This document shows, in pieces, positions 1 through 8,958 of a stretch of 64,000 bases of DNA. Position 1 is the stretch's first letter. Each line of letters opens with the position of its first letter. The notes under the pieces were generated by a model, which had not been told where the DNA came from, made no database searches, and saw only the letters and a list, made by a program, of their open reading frames with translations. This stretch comes from Agrococcus pavilionensis RW1 (lineage in GTDB: Bacteria > Actinomycetota > Actinomycetes > Actinomycetales > Microbacteriaceae). Position numbers and translations under genes: made by a program. The stretch is from assembly GCF_000400485.1 (NCBI RefSeq), contig NZ_ASHR01000024.1, positions 1 to 64,000 on the forward strand. The letters are read 5' to 3'.

Positions 1-390
1 GCGACGATCTCCGATCGCCGCGTGTGCGCGTTTCCCGCAGCAGGCTCGATGCCGCCCTCGTGAGCGGCTTCAGTAGGCAAGTCATGGCGCGGTCGGCGTC
101 CGCGGCGATTCTGGCGCGCAGACGACTCCGTCGCAGAGGCGGGCGCTGCTACCTCTTGACTCCTCCGTCAGGTTGCGAGCTCCCTGCCGCGGTCGCGGCA
201 CGTCGCCGCGACCGGCGTGACCATGACGCAGCGCGGGCGGGCCGTACGGCTCCGTTCGCGTCTCGGCTGCAGACACCGTCGTGGGCATAGTCACCGGCGT
301 ACGAGCAGGTCGCTCGCTGCGGGCCGGGCGAGCCGCGCTGGGCCGGCTCGAACCGCTCGCGCCGCCTGAGGACCGAGCTCGGCGCCAAAC
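1..390. other. Left-edge stretch with no recognisable gene
   Basis: No open frame here has a convincing start, codon pattern or familiar protein sequence. The only structure I see is an inverted repeat, CGGTCGCGGC at 190-199 against GCCGCGACCG at 205-214, with a five-base loop. It could be a terminator for the leftward lpd gene or for a gene beyond the left edge, but it has no T-rich tail. Confidence 0.5.
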
Positions 391-1785
391 TCAGAGATTG
401 ATCGGCTGACCGAGGACTCCGTGCGCCGCCTCGAGGACGGCCTCGCTCATCGACGGGTGGACATGCACGTTCCGCGCGATCTCCGCAGCCGAGATCTCGT
501 ACTGCGCGGCCAGCGTCAGCTCGGGCAACAGCTCCGAGACTTCCGCACCGACAAGATGGGCGCCGAGCAGCTCACCGTGCTGCGGTTCGGCGATCAGCTT
601 GACGAACCCCTCTGGAGCGCCGAGCGCGTGGGCGCGGCCGCTGGCGGCAAGGGGGAAGCGCGAGACAACGATGGCTCCCACCTCGGTTCGGGCCTGCTCC
701 TCCGTGAGCCCGAAGCTCGCCACCTGTGGGGTGCTGAATACTGCGCGCGGCAGTATTCGGTAGTCGGTGATAGGTGTCGTGGGGGCGGACGCGATGGACT
801 CGGCTGCCACCATGCCTTGGGCTTCTGCGACGTGGGCGAGCTGCAGCTTGGCGGTGACGTCGCCGATCGCCCAGACGTTTGACGCGCTCGTTCGCATGGA
901 GTCGTCGATCTCGATCGCGCCGCGCGGCGTGCATTGCACGCCCACGGCGTCGAGACCAAGCGCCGCACTGTTCGGCCGGAAGCCGATCGCCACCAGGACG
1001 GTGTCGGCTGCGATGGTCCGGGACAGGCCGTCGTGGTCGACGACGACCGAAGTTCCATCCCGGCCATCCGCGATCTCTTGCACAGTCGCGCCGGTCACGA
1101 TCGTCACTCCTCGGGCCGACAGGGCCTTCTCGAGCGCGATCGCGACTTCCGCATCCTCATTCGGCAACAGCCGAGGTTGCGCCTCGACAAGGGTGACGGA
1201 CGTGCCGAACGAGGAGAGGAGGGTCGCGAACTCCACTCCGATGGCACCTCCGCCCACGATGACGATCGATGGCGGCGGAGCGTCGCGCATGATGAGCGCC
1301 TCGTAGGTGACGACGCGGTCGGACCGATTGATGCCGGTCAGCATCGCCGGCGTCGCGCCGGTCGCGACGATCGCGTCGCCGAAGCGCAGCGCGCGACGGC
1401 CGCCATCGTTGAGCACCACGTCGATCGTCCGTGCGTCGCGAAAGCGGCCCTTGCCGTGCAGTTCCACGATGCCGTGCTTCCGCATCAAGTAGTGGACGCC
1501 CTTCACCCGGCCATCCGCGACCTCTCGGCTGCGAGCGAAAGCCACCCCATAGTCAACGGTCATCTCACCGCGCAGGCCGAAGCGATCGCGGTGCACGGTG
1601 ACGAGATCGGCGATCTCGGCATGGCGGAGCAGCGCCTTCGTCGGGATGCACCCGATGTTGAGACATACCCCTCCCCACATGGAAGGCTCCACGATGGCGA
1701 CCGAGCGTCCGAGCTGCGCCGCTCGGATCGCCGCTGTGTATCCTCCTGGACCAGCCCCGAGCACCACGACGTCGAAGCGCTCCAC
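391..1785 (-). CDS. lpdA: Dihydrolipoyl dehydrogenase (E3)
   Basis: This 464-residue flavoprotein reoxidises the dihydrolipoyl arm of the E2 protein encoded upstream and passes electrons through FAD to NAD+. The FAD-binding GAGPGG motif is at residues 10-15. The redox disulfide is Cys41/Cys46 in GGVCLNIGCIPTK. A second dinucleotide motif (GGGAIGVEF) follows mid-protein, and the catalytic HVHPSMSE...E motif is near the C-terminus. The length is normal for the family. I chose the GTG at 1785 because it lies one base after the stop of the E1 gene and begins directly at the Rossmann strand; longer upstream frames run through E1. It is last in the E2-E1-E3 operon. Confidence 0.95.
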   Translation of the reverse strand: MERFDVVVLGAGPGGYTAAIRAAQLGRSVAIVEPSMWGGVCLNIGCIPTKALLRHAEIADLVTVHRDRFGLRGEMTVDYGVAFARSREVADGRVKGVHYLMRKHGIVELHGKGRFRDARTIDVVLNDGGRRALRFGDAIVATGATPAMLTGINRSDRVVTYEALIMRDAPPPSIVIVGGGAIGVEFATLLSSFGTSVTLVEAQPRLLPNEDAEVAIALEKALSARGVTIVTGATVQEIADGRDGTSVVVDHDGLSRTIAADTVLVAIGFRPNSAALGLDAVGVQCTPRGAIEIDDSMRTSASNVWAIGDVTAKLQLAHVAEAQGMVAAESIASAPTTPITDYRILPRAVFSTPQVASFGLTEEQARTEVGAIVVSRFPLAASGRAHALGAPEGFVKLIAEPQHGELLGAHLVGAEVSELLPELTLAAQYEISAAEIARNVHVHPSMSEAVLEAAHGVLGQPINL

Positions 1786-1786
1786 G

Positions 1787-4255
1787 TCAGAGTCCCAGCG
1801 CCGAATCCGACGGCACGGCCCAACCGCCGCGGCCGGGCTGCATGACATGACCCGACAGCGGCAGGATGCGCTCGTGCACCGCGTCGAGGATGTCGTCCGC
1901 CGTGACGAAGTACTCCCACTCGAGCTCGGCCGGCGGTGCGATCCAGTTGCGAGCACCCAGCACCGTGACGGGGCCGTCCAGGTCGTCGAAGGCCTCGGCT
2001 GTGACCGTCGTGGCGACCGTATGCAGCCAGGAACCTCGTAGATTCGCGTCCGAGGCGCACAGCAGCCTGCCCGTCTTTCGGACGGACTCGAGCAGCATGT
2101 CGTACTCGAACGGGACCAACGATCGTGCGTCGATGAGCTCCGCCTCGATGCCGTATTGCTCGTGCAGGCGCTTTGCGGCTTCGAGCGCGCGATAGAGCGT
2201 TGCGCCAACGGTGAGGATGGTCAGGTCGTCACCGCGACGGACGAGATTCGGGACGCCGATGGGCGTCGGCAGCGCATCAACGGGAACGCCCTCGGGATGC
2301 ACGACTTCAGGCTGGTCGTAGAGCCGCTGGCTCTCGAAGAAGAGCACTGGATCGTTCCCCCGCAGCGCGGAGATCAGCAAGCCCTTCGCGTCCCTGGCAG
2401 TCGCCGGGAAGAGCACCTTCAGTCCGGGCACGGTCGTCGCCATCGACGACCAGTCTTGGGAGTGCTGCGCACCGTACTTCGCGCCAACCGAGATGCGCAC
2501 GACCATCGGCAGTTGCACGAGTCCCCCCGACATCGGTTGCCACTTCGCCATCTGGTTGAAGAGCTCGTCTCCCGCGCGACCGATGAAGTCGGCATACATC
2601 AACTCGACGAGTGGTCGCCCTCCGGCCAGCGCGAACCCGACGCCCGCTCCGATGATGGCGGCTTCCGAGATCGGACTGTTGAACAGGCGGTGGCGGGGCA
2701 GGAACTCGGTCAGCCCGCGGTAGACCCCGAAGGAGCCGCCCCAATCCCGGTTCTCCTCGCCCCAGAGCGCGATGCGATCGTCCGCCGCGGTGGTGTGGAC
2801 GATCGCCTCGAAGATGGCGTCGCGGAAGGTGACCGCCTTGGATCCCGGCATCGGCGCACCGTCCGCCACGCCGATGCGAGACTTCTTGCGGATCGCCTGC
2901 AGGTGCGGAAGGTCGGCCTCCGCAACCGAGGTCTCCCCTGCGGATGCCTCCGCAGGATCGGCGGACGTGCTGTTGAACGTCAGTCCTGCCATGACCTCGG
3001 GTTCATCTCGCAGTCGCATACGAGGCGAGACGCGGTCGTCGATGGCGACCTCGAGCGCAGCTCGCACCGTCTGCTCGGCCCAGGCCTTCAGCGCGCTCTG
3101 CCGATCGCCGTCCACGACGCCCTCGTCGACGAGCCTGCCGAAGTATCGCTCGATGGGGTCTGCGGCTGCCCAGCGGTCGAGCTCTTCCTTGGTGCGGTAC
3201 GAGCTCGCGTCGCTGGGTGAGTGTCCCGAGAGCCGGTATGTCTGGCAGTCGATCAGTACGGGTCCTGTGCCGGCCTCGATATGCTCGCGAGCCTGACGCA
3301 TGGCGTCGATCACGGCAAACGGGTCGTTGCCGTCGATGGATTGCGCGTGCATCCGCTCGGGATTGACGCCGGCGCCGATCCTCGCGACGCGCTCGAATCC
3401 CATCGTCTCGCCGATGGGTTGGCCGCCCATCCCGTAGAAGTTGTTGACGATGAAGAAGATCACCGGCAACCCGCCGCTGTGCGCTTCGTCCATCAGCCCC
3501 CGCAACTGCCCCATGGAAGCGAAGTTGAACGACTCCCAGACCGGTCCGGTTCCCGTGGATGCATCCCCGATGCTGGCAACCACGAGCCCGTCCTCGTTGC
3601 GGAGGCGGTTGTAGAGGGCGGCTCCCGTTGCGAGCGGTGCCGATCCACCGACGATTGCATTGTTCGGGTAGATGCCGAGCGGCGGGAAGAATGCGTGCAT
3701 GCTGCCGCCCAGACCTCGGTTGAAGCCGGTTCGGCGCCCGAAGGTTTCGGCCGCCATGCCGTACATGAGGTAGTTGATCGCGAGCTGCTGCGGATCATCG
3801 TCCTCTAGGAGATCGCGGACCACTCGCCATGTCTCGCCACCGGCCCAACGGGTGAGGTCCTCGCGGAGCGCGTTGGGCTCCGCCTTCGCGATCGCGGAGA
3901 GTCCCTTGGCGACCACCTCACCGTGGCTGCGGTGGCTGCCGAACACCTTGTCGCGGGGGTCGAGCGTGAAGGCCTGCCCGACCGCTTGCGCCTCCTGTCC
4001 GATCGAGAGGTGCGCCGGACCGAGGTGGTTGTAGGCCACGCCCAGGTACGCGCCCTCGCGCTTGATCGAGTTCAGCATGAGCTCGAACTCACGCACCAGC
4101 AGCATGTCTCGACCGATCCGCTCGAGCGCGGCATCGCCATACCGCCGCCGCTCCTCTGCGAGAGGCGCTTCGTATGCGTTGACCGGTATCGATCCCAGCT
4201 TGAGCTCCCCGGACCGCCGGATGTCGTCGGGATCGATTGGCAGTTCCTTGACCAT
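1787..4255 (-). CDS. Fused E1 alpha/beta subunit of a thiamine-dependent 2-oxo-acid (or acetoin-type) dehydrogenase
   Basis: The 822-residue protein joins E1-alpha (about residues 40-430) and E1-beta (about 490-822), which are separate chains in most branched-chain, pyruvate and acetoin complexes. The alpha half has the GLGGSMH motif near 181-187 and a thiamine-diphosphate motif beginning GDAS at 230 and ending NN at 271-272. GDA replaces the usual GDG, and the spacing to NN is longer than the usual 25-30 residues. The beta half has the ISEAAIIGAGVG and GAQHSQD regions typical of transketolase-like pyrimidine domains. The enzyme would decarboxylate a 2-oxo acid, or cleave an acyloin or diketone, and hand the acyl group to lipoyl-E2. 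The substrate cannot be read from the sequence. The start lies 22 bases after the E2 stop. Confidence 0.85.
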   Translation of the reverse strand: MVKELPIDPDDIRRSGELKLGSIPVNAYEAPLAEERRRYGDAALERIGRDMLLVREFELMLNSIKREGAYLGVAYNHLGPAHLSIGQEAQAVGQAFTLDPRDKVFGSHRSHGEVVAKGLSAIAKAEPNALREDLTRWAGGETWRVVRDLLEDDDPQQLAINYLMYGMAAETFGRRTGFNRGLGGSMHAFFPPLGIYPNNAIVGGSAPLATGAALYNRLRNEDGLVVASIGDASTGTGPVWESFNFASMGQLRGLMDEAHSGGLPVIFFIVNNFYGMGGQPIGETMGFERVARIGAGVNPERMHAQSIDGNDPFAVIDAMRQAREHIEAGTGPVLIDCQTYRLSGHSPSDASSYRTKEELDRWAAADPIERYFGRLVDEGVVDGDRQSALKAWAEQTVRAALEVAIDDRVSPRMRLRDEPEVMAGLTFNSTSADPAEASAGETSVAEADLPHLQAIRKKSRIGVADGAPMPGSKAVTFRDAIFEAIVHTTAADDRIALWGEENRDWGGSFGVYRGLTEFLPRHRLFNSPISEAAIIGAGVGFALAGGRPLVELMYADFIGRAGDELFNQMAKWQPMSGGLVQLPMVVRISVGAKYGAQHSQDWSSMATTVPGLKVLFPATARDAKGLLISALRGNDPVLFFESQRLYDQPEVVHPEGVPVDALPTPIGVPNLVRRGDDLTILTVGATLYRALEAAKRLHEQYGIEAELIDARSLVPFEYDMLLESVRKTGRLLCASDANLRGSWLHTVATTVTAEAFDDLDGPVTVLGARNWIAPPAELEWEYFVTADDILDAVHERILPLSGHVMQPGRGGWAVPSDSALGL

Positions 4256-4277
4256 GGTGTCCTCGTCTCGGGTCGGC

Positions 4278-5522
4278 TCAGAAGGCGTCGAGCACGTCGA
4301 CGTGCTCGATCGCGGTTGCGATGTCGGCGAGCGCGCGAGCGGCGGCGCCGCCGTCGAGCGCACGATGATCGAAGGTGAGAGACAGCGGCAGCAGCATGCG
4401 ACCGTCGCCGTCCCGATGTGCGGCCCCGATCCCGAGGATGCCGTTCTGCGGCGCATTCAGGACGGGCGTGAACCAGTGCACGCCGAGCCCTCCGAGGTTC
4501 GAAACGGTGAAGGTGCCCTCGGCCATCTCGTCGGGCTGCAACCGGCCTCCGCGTGCTCGCTCGATCGCCGCGTGCACCTGGCTCGCTAGCTCACCGAGCT
4601 TGAGTCGATGCGCGTCGCGGATCACCGGCACGAAGAGGCCCCGCTCCGTGTCGACCGCGAAGCCGAGGTTCACCCGGTCGAATTGCCGAATGCCATCCCA
4701 GTCGAACCGCGAGTTCAGCACGGGGTGCCCGACGACGGCGCGCGCGGTGGCGTAGAGCAGGAGATCGTTGAGGGTCACCCGCGGAGCGGATGCGGCCCCA
4801 GGACTCGTTCGAATCCGATCCAGCCACTGCAACATCGAGTCAGCGTTCGCGTAGCGGGTCAGCGTGACCTGCGCCGCCTCCGAAAGCGATGCGTGCATGC
4901 GCTGGGCTGTGACCTTGCGAACGCCTCTCACCGGGACGACGGCACTCGGCTGGATGACCACACTCTGCACCGGTGGAGCGTCGGTCGCGGTCGTCGCGTC
5001 GACCGCTGCCCGCTCGACGTCTCCGGCAAGGATTCTCCCGAGCGGTCCGCTGCCGTCGACCTCTGTCAGGTCGACGCCGAGCGCACTCGCGACGCGCCTC
5101 GCGCGGGGTGATGCGGCGATCCGCGCGGGCCGCGCGGCGTCCGGTGCCGGTACGGGCGGCTCCGGTGAAGGCTCCGCCGGTTCCTCGCCGCCCATGGTCG
5201 ACTCAGGGGGGAGCGACCGCCCATGGGCTCGAGCTTCCGCGGACAGTTCGTGCGTGTGGGTCTCGGCGGGGTGAGTCGCCTCCCCCGGTTCCCCGATAAG
5301 CCCCACAACCGAGAACTCCGCGACGTCATCGCCGGGCTTCGCGCGCTGCTCGAGGACGGTGCCGTCCACAGGCGCCACAACCTCGAGCGTCGACTTCGCC
5401 GTCTCGATCGTCAGCACGGGCTCGCCCTCGCGGGTCGAGCCGCCCACATCGACGTGCCACTCGACGAGCACCGCGTCTTCGCCCGCGTTCCCCGTAGTAG
5501 GTATGCGTATCTCCGTGGCCAT
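4278..5522 (-). CDS. Dihydrolipoamide acyltransferase (E2)
   Basis: The 414-residue core protein of the complex has one N-terminal lipoyl domain (lipoyl-lysine Lys43 in ETAKSTLEV). A Pro/Ala-rich linker follows, then a peripheral-subunit-binding domain around residues 130-170 (ASPRARRVASALGVDL...GPLGRILAGDV) and a C-terminal CoA-dependent acyltransferase domain. The catalytic motif DHRALDGG places His at about 386 and Asp at about 390. It transfers the acyl group from E1 to CoA. The ATG at 5522 has a strong GGGGGAG ribosome site and starts exactly at the lipoyl domain. It is first gene of the operon, with the palindromic operator 33-44 bases upstream. Lipoylation enzymes are not in the window. 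Confidence 0.93.
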   Translation of the reverse strand: MATEIRIPTTGNAGEDAVLVEWHVDVGGSTREGEPVLTIETAKSTLEVVAPVDGTVLEQRAKPGDDVAEFSVVGLIGEPGEATHPAETHTHELSAEARAHGRSLPPESTMGGEEPAEPSPEPPVPAPDAARPARIAASPRARRVASALGVDLTEVDGSGPLGRILAGDVERAAVDATTATDAPPVQSVVIQPSAVVPVRGVRKVTAQRMHASLSEAAQVTLTRYANADSMLQWLDRIRTSPGAASAPRVTLNDLLLYATARAVVGHPVLNSRFDWDGIRQFDRVNLGFAVDTERGLFVPVIRDAHRLKLGELASQVHAAIERARGGRLQPDEMAEGTFTVSNLGGLGVHWFTPVLNAPQNGILGIGAAHRDGDGRMLLPLSLTFDHRALDGGAAARALADIATAIEHVDVLDAF

Positions 5523-5554
5523 GTGGCTCCCCCGCCCAGCTCTCTTTGCGCTAC

Positions 5555-5587
5555 GCTCATTTGAGCACCGTGAGCACCAATGAGCGC
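5555..5587. promoter_or_regulatory. Probable SorC-family operator, copy 1
   Basis: GCTCA-TT-TGAGC (5555-5566) is an inverted repeat directly upstream of the E2 gene, in the gap to the divergent regulator. Further TGAGC half-sites start at 5571 and 5581; the last one (TGAGCGC) is 19 bases after the TGAGCAC at 5562. The reverse complement of the palindrome recurs before the kinase gene. Binding by the adjacent regulator is inferred. Confidence 0.7.
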
Positions 5588-5636
5588 CCCGGGAGCATAC
5601 ACATCGGCGCAAAGCCGGTAAAGGCGAGGAGAGCTG

Positions 5637-6593
5637 ATGGCAGACCGGGCTCGGTCGTTGCGACTCCAGGGCACGTTGGTGGAGGCCGCCCGAGTAGCGC
5701 GCCGGTTCTACCTACACGACAAGACCAAGAGCGAGATCGCGGACGAGCTCGGCCTCTCGCGCTTCAAGGTCGCGCGCCTGCTCGACCTCGCTCGGGCGGA
5801 AGGACTCGTACACATCTCCATCCAGCTCCCGACCGCAGATGACCTCGAGCTCGCGGATCGGCTCGCGGCACGCTGGAACCTGCGACGAGCGGTCGTCGTC
5901 CGCAGCGACGATCTCGATGCGGAATCGATTGCGGCGGCGATCGGACAGTCGGCCGCGGAGCACCTCGCGGCGATCCTCGGACCGGAGGACCTGCTCGGCA
6001 TCGCATGGGGTGCGAGCTTGACCGCGATGACGGCCGCGTTCCGCGCGGAAGCCACCGGCGCAGACGTCGTGCAGATCGTCGGGGGTACCCGGTCGGCGGA
6101 CCGCATGCTCAGCGGCGCCGAGATCGTGCGCCGAGTGGCCCTGCGGACAGGCGGCCGAGCGTATCCGCTCCACGCCCCATTCGTCGTCGGCAGCGCCGAG
6201 ATGGCCAGCGACCTGCGCAACGACGCTTCACTCGCCGAGGTGGTGAGCAGATTCCCCCGGGTGACGATCGCGATGTTCGGCATCGGTGCCTGGGACCCGG
6301 CTAACTCCGCCCTCTTCAACGAGCTGCCCCACCACGATCGGGCGGCCCTGCGTGAGGCCGGCGTCGCCGCCGACGTCTGCGGGATCCCGGTCGACGCGCA
6401 TGGCGAAGTCATCCGCCCCGAGATCGCGCAACGCGTCGTCGGCATGTCGCTCGATGAGTTGCGCGGCGTCCCCGAGACGGTCGCGGTCGCCGCGGGGTCC
6501 GGCAAGGTCGGGGCAATCCGCGCCGCGTTGCGAACGAACGCAATCTCCACGTTGATCACTGATTCCGAGACGGCTGATCAGCTGCTCAAATGA
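5637..6593 (+). CDS. SorC/DeoR-type sugar-binding transcriptional regulator
   Basis: The 318-residue protein has an N-terminal helix-turn-helix (about residues 25-60, KSEIADELGLSRFKVARLLDLARAEG) and a SorC-type sugar-phosphate-binding domain for the remainder (GIAWGASLTAM, IVGGTRSADRM, MFGIGAWDP). SorC proteins such as LsrR, SorC and DeoR bind a phosphorylated ligand made by a pathway kinase, which fits the FGGY kinase next door. The ATG at 5637 follows GAGGAG. It is divergent from the dehydrogenase operon and points toward the kinase/transporter operon. Its stop codon lies inside the second operator palindrome, which would tie its own 3' end to control of the next transcript. Confidence 0.9.
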   Translation: MADRARSLRLQGTLVEAARVARRFYLHDKTKSEIADELGLSRFKVARLLDLARAEGLVHISIQLPTADDLELADRLAARWNLRRAVVVRSDDLDAESIAAAIGQSAAEHLAAILGPEDLLGIAWGASLTAMTAAFRAEATGADVVQIVGGTRSADRMLSGAEIVRRVALRTGGRAYPLHAPFVVGSAEMASDLRNDASLAEVVSRFPRVTIAMFGIGAWDPANSALFNELPHHDRAALREAGVAADVCGIPVDAHGEVIRPEIAQRVVGMSLDELRGVPETVAVAAGSGKVGAIRAALRTNAISTLITDSETADQLLK

Positions 6594-6616
6594 GCACCAT
6601 GTTGCGCTTTGAGCGC
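6584..6616. promoter_or_regulatory. Probable SorC-family operator, copy 2
   Basis: GCTCA-AA-TGAGC (6584-6595) is the exact reverse complement of the 5555 palindrome and overlaps the regulator stop codon. A TGAGCGC half-site starts at 6610, again exactly 19 bases after the TGAGCAC at 6591, inside a GCGCT-3-AGCGC inverted repeat (6604-6616). Another TGAGC starts at 6632. The site lies 70-100 bases before the kinase start codon. Confidence 0.7.
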
Positions 6617-6682
6617 TTCGCCGTGCATCATCTGAGCCACGCGGGCTTGCGCCCGACCGACCGGCACCGATGGAGGTGACCA

Positions 6683-8179
6683 GTGACCGTGCACCTCGGC
6701 ATCGACCTGGGCACGTCCAGCGTGAAGTGCGTCCTTCTGAGTGAGTCGGGCGAGGTCACCGCCGCCTCGCAGGTCGCCTACGGGATCGACCGGCCGCATC
6801 CCGGCTGGGCAGAGCAGGACCCGGAGCTGTGGTGGAGCGCAACCGTCGATGCCGTGCGCGAAGTGCTCGTACGGGGTGGCGCGCTCCCCTCGAGCATCGG
6901 CCTGAGCGGCCAGATGCACGGGATCGTGCTCCTGGACGAGCGCGGCCTCCCGGTCCGGCCAGCCATCATCTGGCCGGACGCGCGCACGCGTGCCGAGGCC
7001 GAGCTCTGGCGAACCGCAGTGGGCGACGCGCAAGTCACCTCGCGGTGCGGGATGCCGATTGCCTCGGGCCTGGCTGGTCTGAGTCTCACATGGCTCTCGA
7101 AGCATGAGCCCGCCGCCCTCGCCGCCGCCTCAAGCGTCCTGCAGCCGAAGGACTGGATCCGCTTCCGATTGACCGGCGCCCTCGCCCTCGAGCCGACCGA
7201 TGCGTGCGCCACCCTGCTCTTCTCGATTGTGGACGAGCAGCCGGTGCCCGAACTGCTCGCGCTAGCCGGCGTGAGCCGCGAGCAGCTGCCTCCGATGATG
7301 GCGACGCAAAGCGTCGCGGGCGAGGTAACCCGACGCGCGGCTGACGCCACTGGCCTGCGCCCAGGGACGCCAGTCGCCGCCGGCGGCGGCGATCAGGCGA
7401 TGGCCGCGATAGCGCTCGGACTCGACCGCCCCGAGCGAGCGGCGATATCCATCAGCTCGAGCGGCACGGCAGTCGTGCCGTTGGAGTTAGGAACGCGCAG
7501 CATCGCCACGCTCAGCCGCACACATCACGTGATCGCCGGAGCTCATCCCGGGAGCCGCATGGCGATGGGCGTGGTGCTCGCTGCGGGCCTCGCGACGAGG
7601 TGGCTAGCTGAAGACCTGTTACAGGGCCTGGCGTCTGAGGGCGAGCTGCTCGAGGCCGCAGACGCGATCCTGCCGGGCTCAGAAGGCTTGACCGCGAACC
7701 CTCACCTGGGAGGTCTCCGGACCCCGGTGGTGGACGGCCGCCCGCAGGGCGCATTCCTAGGGCTGGGTTTCCATCACCGACCTGCGCACCTGATGCGGGC
7801 CGTCGTCGATGGCGTGGCACTCTCTCTGGCTCAATCGGTGCTGGCCACGCCAGCGCGTTCGCCCGTGAAGGAGATCGTCCTCTCAGGCGGCGGTAGCAGA
7901 TTCGCCGTCTGGCATCGCGCGATCGCCGACGCATCGGGGCTGCCCGTCGTGCTCTCTGCCGACGTTGATCACTCACCGCTCGGGGCGGCGCTCGTCGGTG
8001 CCATCGCTGCAGGGCAACCCGTCGATTTCGACAGTGGCGCACGGATCCGAGGTCGAGTCGAGCCTGATCCCGTCCGCGCGGCTGCCTACCGCAGGGTTGC
8101 GGCGACCGCCGCCGGTTGCGGTGCTCAACCCATGGTGTCGCTCGACACCCCGCCAATCTCGGAGGTGACGTCCGCGTGA
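6683..8179 (+). CDS. FGGY-family carbohydrate kinase (xylulokinase-like)
   Basis: The 498-residue protein has the FGGY N-terminal phosphate-binding motif GIDLGTSS (Asp8), the substrate-side GLSGQMHGIVLLD, the WPDAR loop typical of xylulokinase-like members, and C-terminal ATP-site motifs (GGGDQAMAAIALG, ISSSGTAV, SGGGSR). The family phosphorylates pentuloses, other ketoses, and in LsrK the autoinducer-2 precursor. The true substrate is unknown. The GTG at 6683 follows TGGAGGTGACC. It is first gene of a four-gene operon with a ribose-type importer and ends in a GTGA overlap with the ATPase gene. The likely role is to trap the imported sugar and make the ligand for the SorC regulator. Confidence 0.88.
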   Translation: MTVHLGIDLGTSSVKCVLLSESGEVTAASQVAYGIDRPHPGWAEQDPELWWSATVDAVREVLVRGGALPSSIGLSGQMHGIVLLDERGLPVRPAIIWPDARTRAEAELWRTAVGDAQVTSRCGMPIASGLAGLSLTWLSKHEPAALAAASSVLQPKDWIRFRLTGALALEPTDACATLLFSIVDEQPVPELLALAGVSREQLPPMMATQSVAGEVTRRAADATGLRPGTPVAAGGGDQAMAAIALGLDRPERAAISISSSGTAVVPLELGTRSIATLSRTHHVIAGAHPGSRMAMGVVLAAGLATRWLAEDLLQGLASEGELLEAADAILPGSEGLTANPHLGGLRTPVVDGRPQGAFLGLGFHHRPAHLMRAVVDGVALSLAQSVLATPARSPVKEIVLSGGGSRFAVWHRAIADASGLPVVLSADVDHSPLGAALVGAIAAGQPVDFDSGARIRGRVEPDPVRAAAYRRVAATAAGCGAQPMVSLDTPPISEVTSA

Positions 8180-8958
8180 CGACCATTGACCCGTCGACCG
8201 CGGACGTAGTGCTTCGCGTCACCGGCGTCACCAAGCACTACGGCCACGTCCAGGCGCTGCGAGGCGTCGACATGGAGGTGCGACGCGGCGAAGTGGTCGG
8301 CCTCGTCGGCGACAACGGAGCCGGCAAGTCGACGCTGATCGGAGTGCTCTCGGGAGCGACGACCCCCACGGAAGGCGCGGTGGAGTTTGAAGGCGAGCCC
8401 GTCTCGCTCTCCAGCCCGTCGCACGCGCGAGATCTCGGCATCGAGACCGTGTACCAGGATCTAGCGCTCGCCCTCGACCTGCCCATCTGGGCGAACCTGC
8501 ACCTCGGCCGAGAGCAGCGCAGGCCGGGGCTGCTCGGCGCACTGGGATTCCTCGACAAGAAAGCGATGATCGCGAGCGCCGAAGAAGAGTTGCGGACGAC
8601 GCGGATACGGATCGGTTCCGTCGACGCCCGGACGAGCGCTCTCTCGGGTGGGCAACGTCAGGCGATCGCCGTTGCTCGCGCCACCGCGCGCGGATCGAAG
8701 CTCGTCCTGATGGACGAGCCGACCGCCGCACTGGGCGTTGAGCAGCAGCACCGCGTGGGCGAGCTCGTGCGGCACGTCGCGGATCGTGACGTGCCGGTCA
8801 TCCTCATCAGCCACAACCTCCCGCAGGTGAGAGAACTGTGCGATCGCGTGCTCGTCATGTACCGCGGCCGCATCGTCGCGGAACTCGATCCAGCGATCGA
8901 GGGTGTCGAGTCGATGATCCGGTGGATCACCGGCGCAGCACTGGAGAGCGAGCGATGA
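8176..8958 (+). CDS. Sugar ABC transporter ATP-binding protein, single-domain
   Basis: The 260-residue ATPase energises the sugar importer. It has Walker A GDNGAGKST at 45-53, the signature LSGGQRQAIAVARA, Walker B LVLMDEPTAALG and the switch His in LISHNL. It carries only one nucleotide-binding domain, like FrcA, whereas RbsA- and LsrA-type proteins carry two. The GTG start overlaps the kinase stop (GTGA) and the end overlaps the permease start (ATGA), so translation is probably coupled. Confidence 0.93.
   Translation: MTTIDPSTADVVLRVTGVTKHYGHVQALRGVDMEVRRGEVVGLVGDNGAGKSTLIGVLSGATTPTEGAVEFEGEPVSLSSPSHARDLGIETVYQDLALALDLPIWANLHLGREQRRPGLLGALGFLDKKAMIASAEEELRTTRIRIGSVDARTSALSGGQRQAIAVARATARGSKLVLMDEPTAALGVEQQHRVGELVRHVADRDVPVILISHNLPQVRELCDRVLVMYRGRIVAELDPAIEGVESMIRWITGAALESER

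Noticed and set aside
24-388. Short overlapping frames at the left edge
   Set aside because: None has a ribosome site, a TANNNT box at the right distance, or recognisable sequence.
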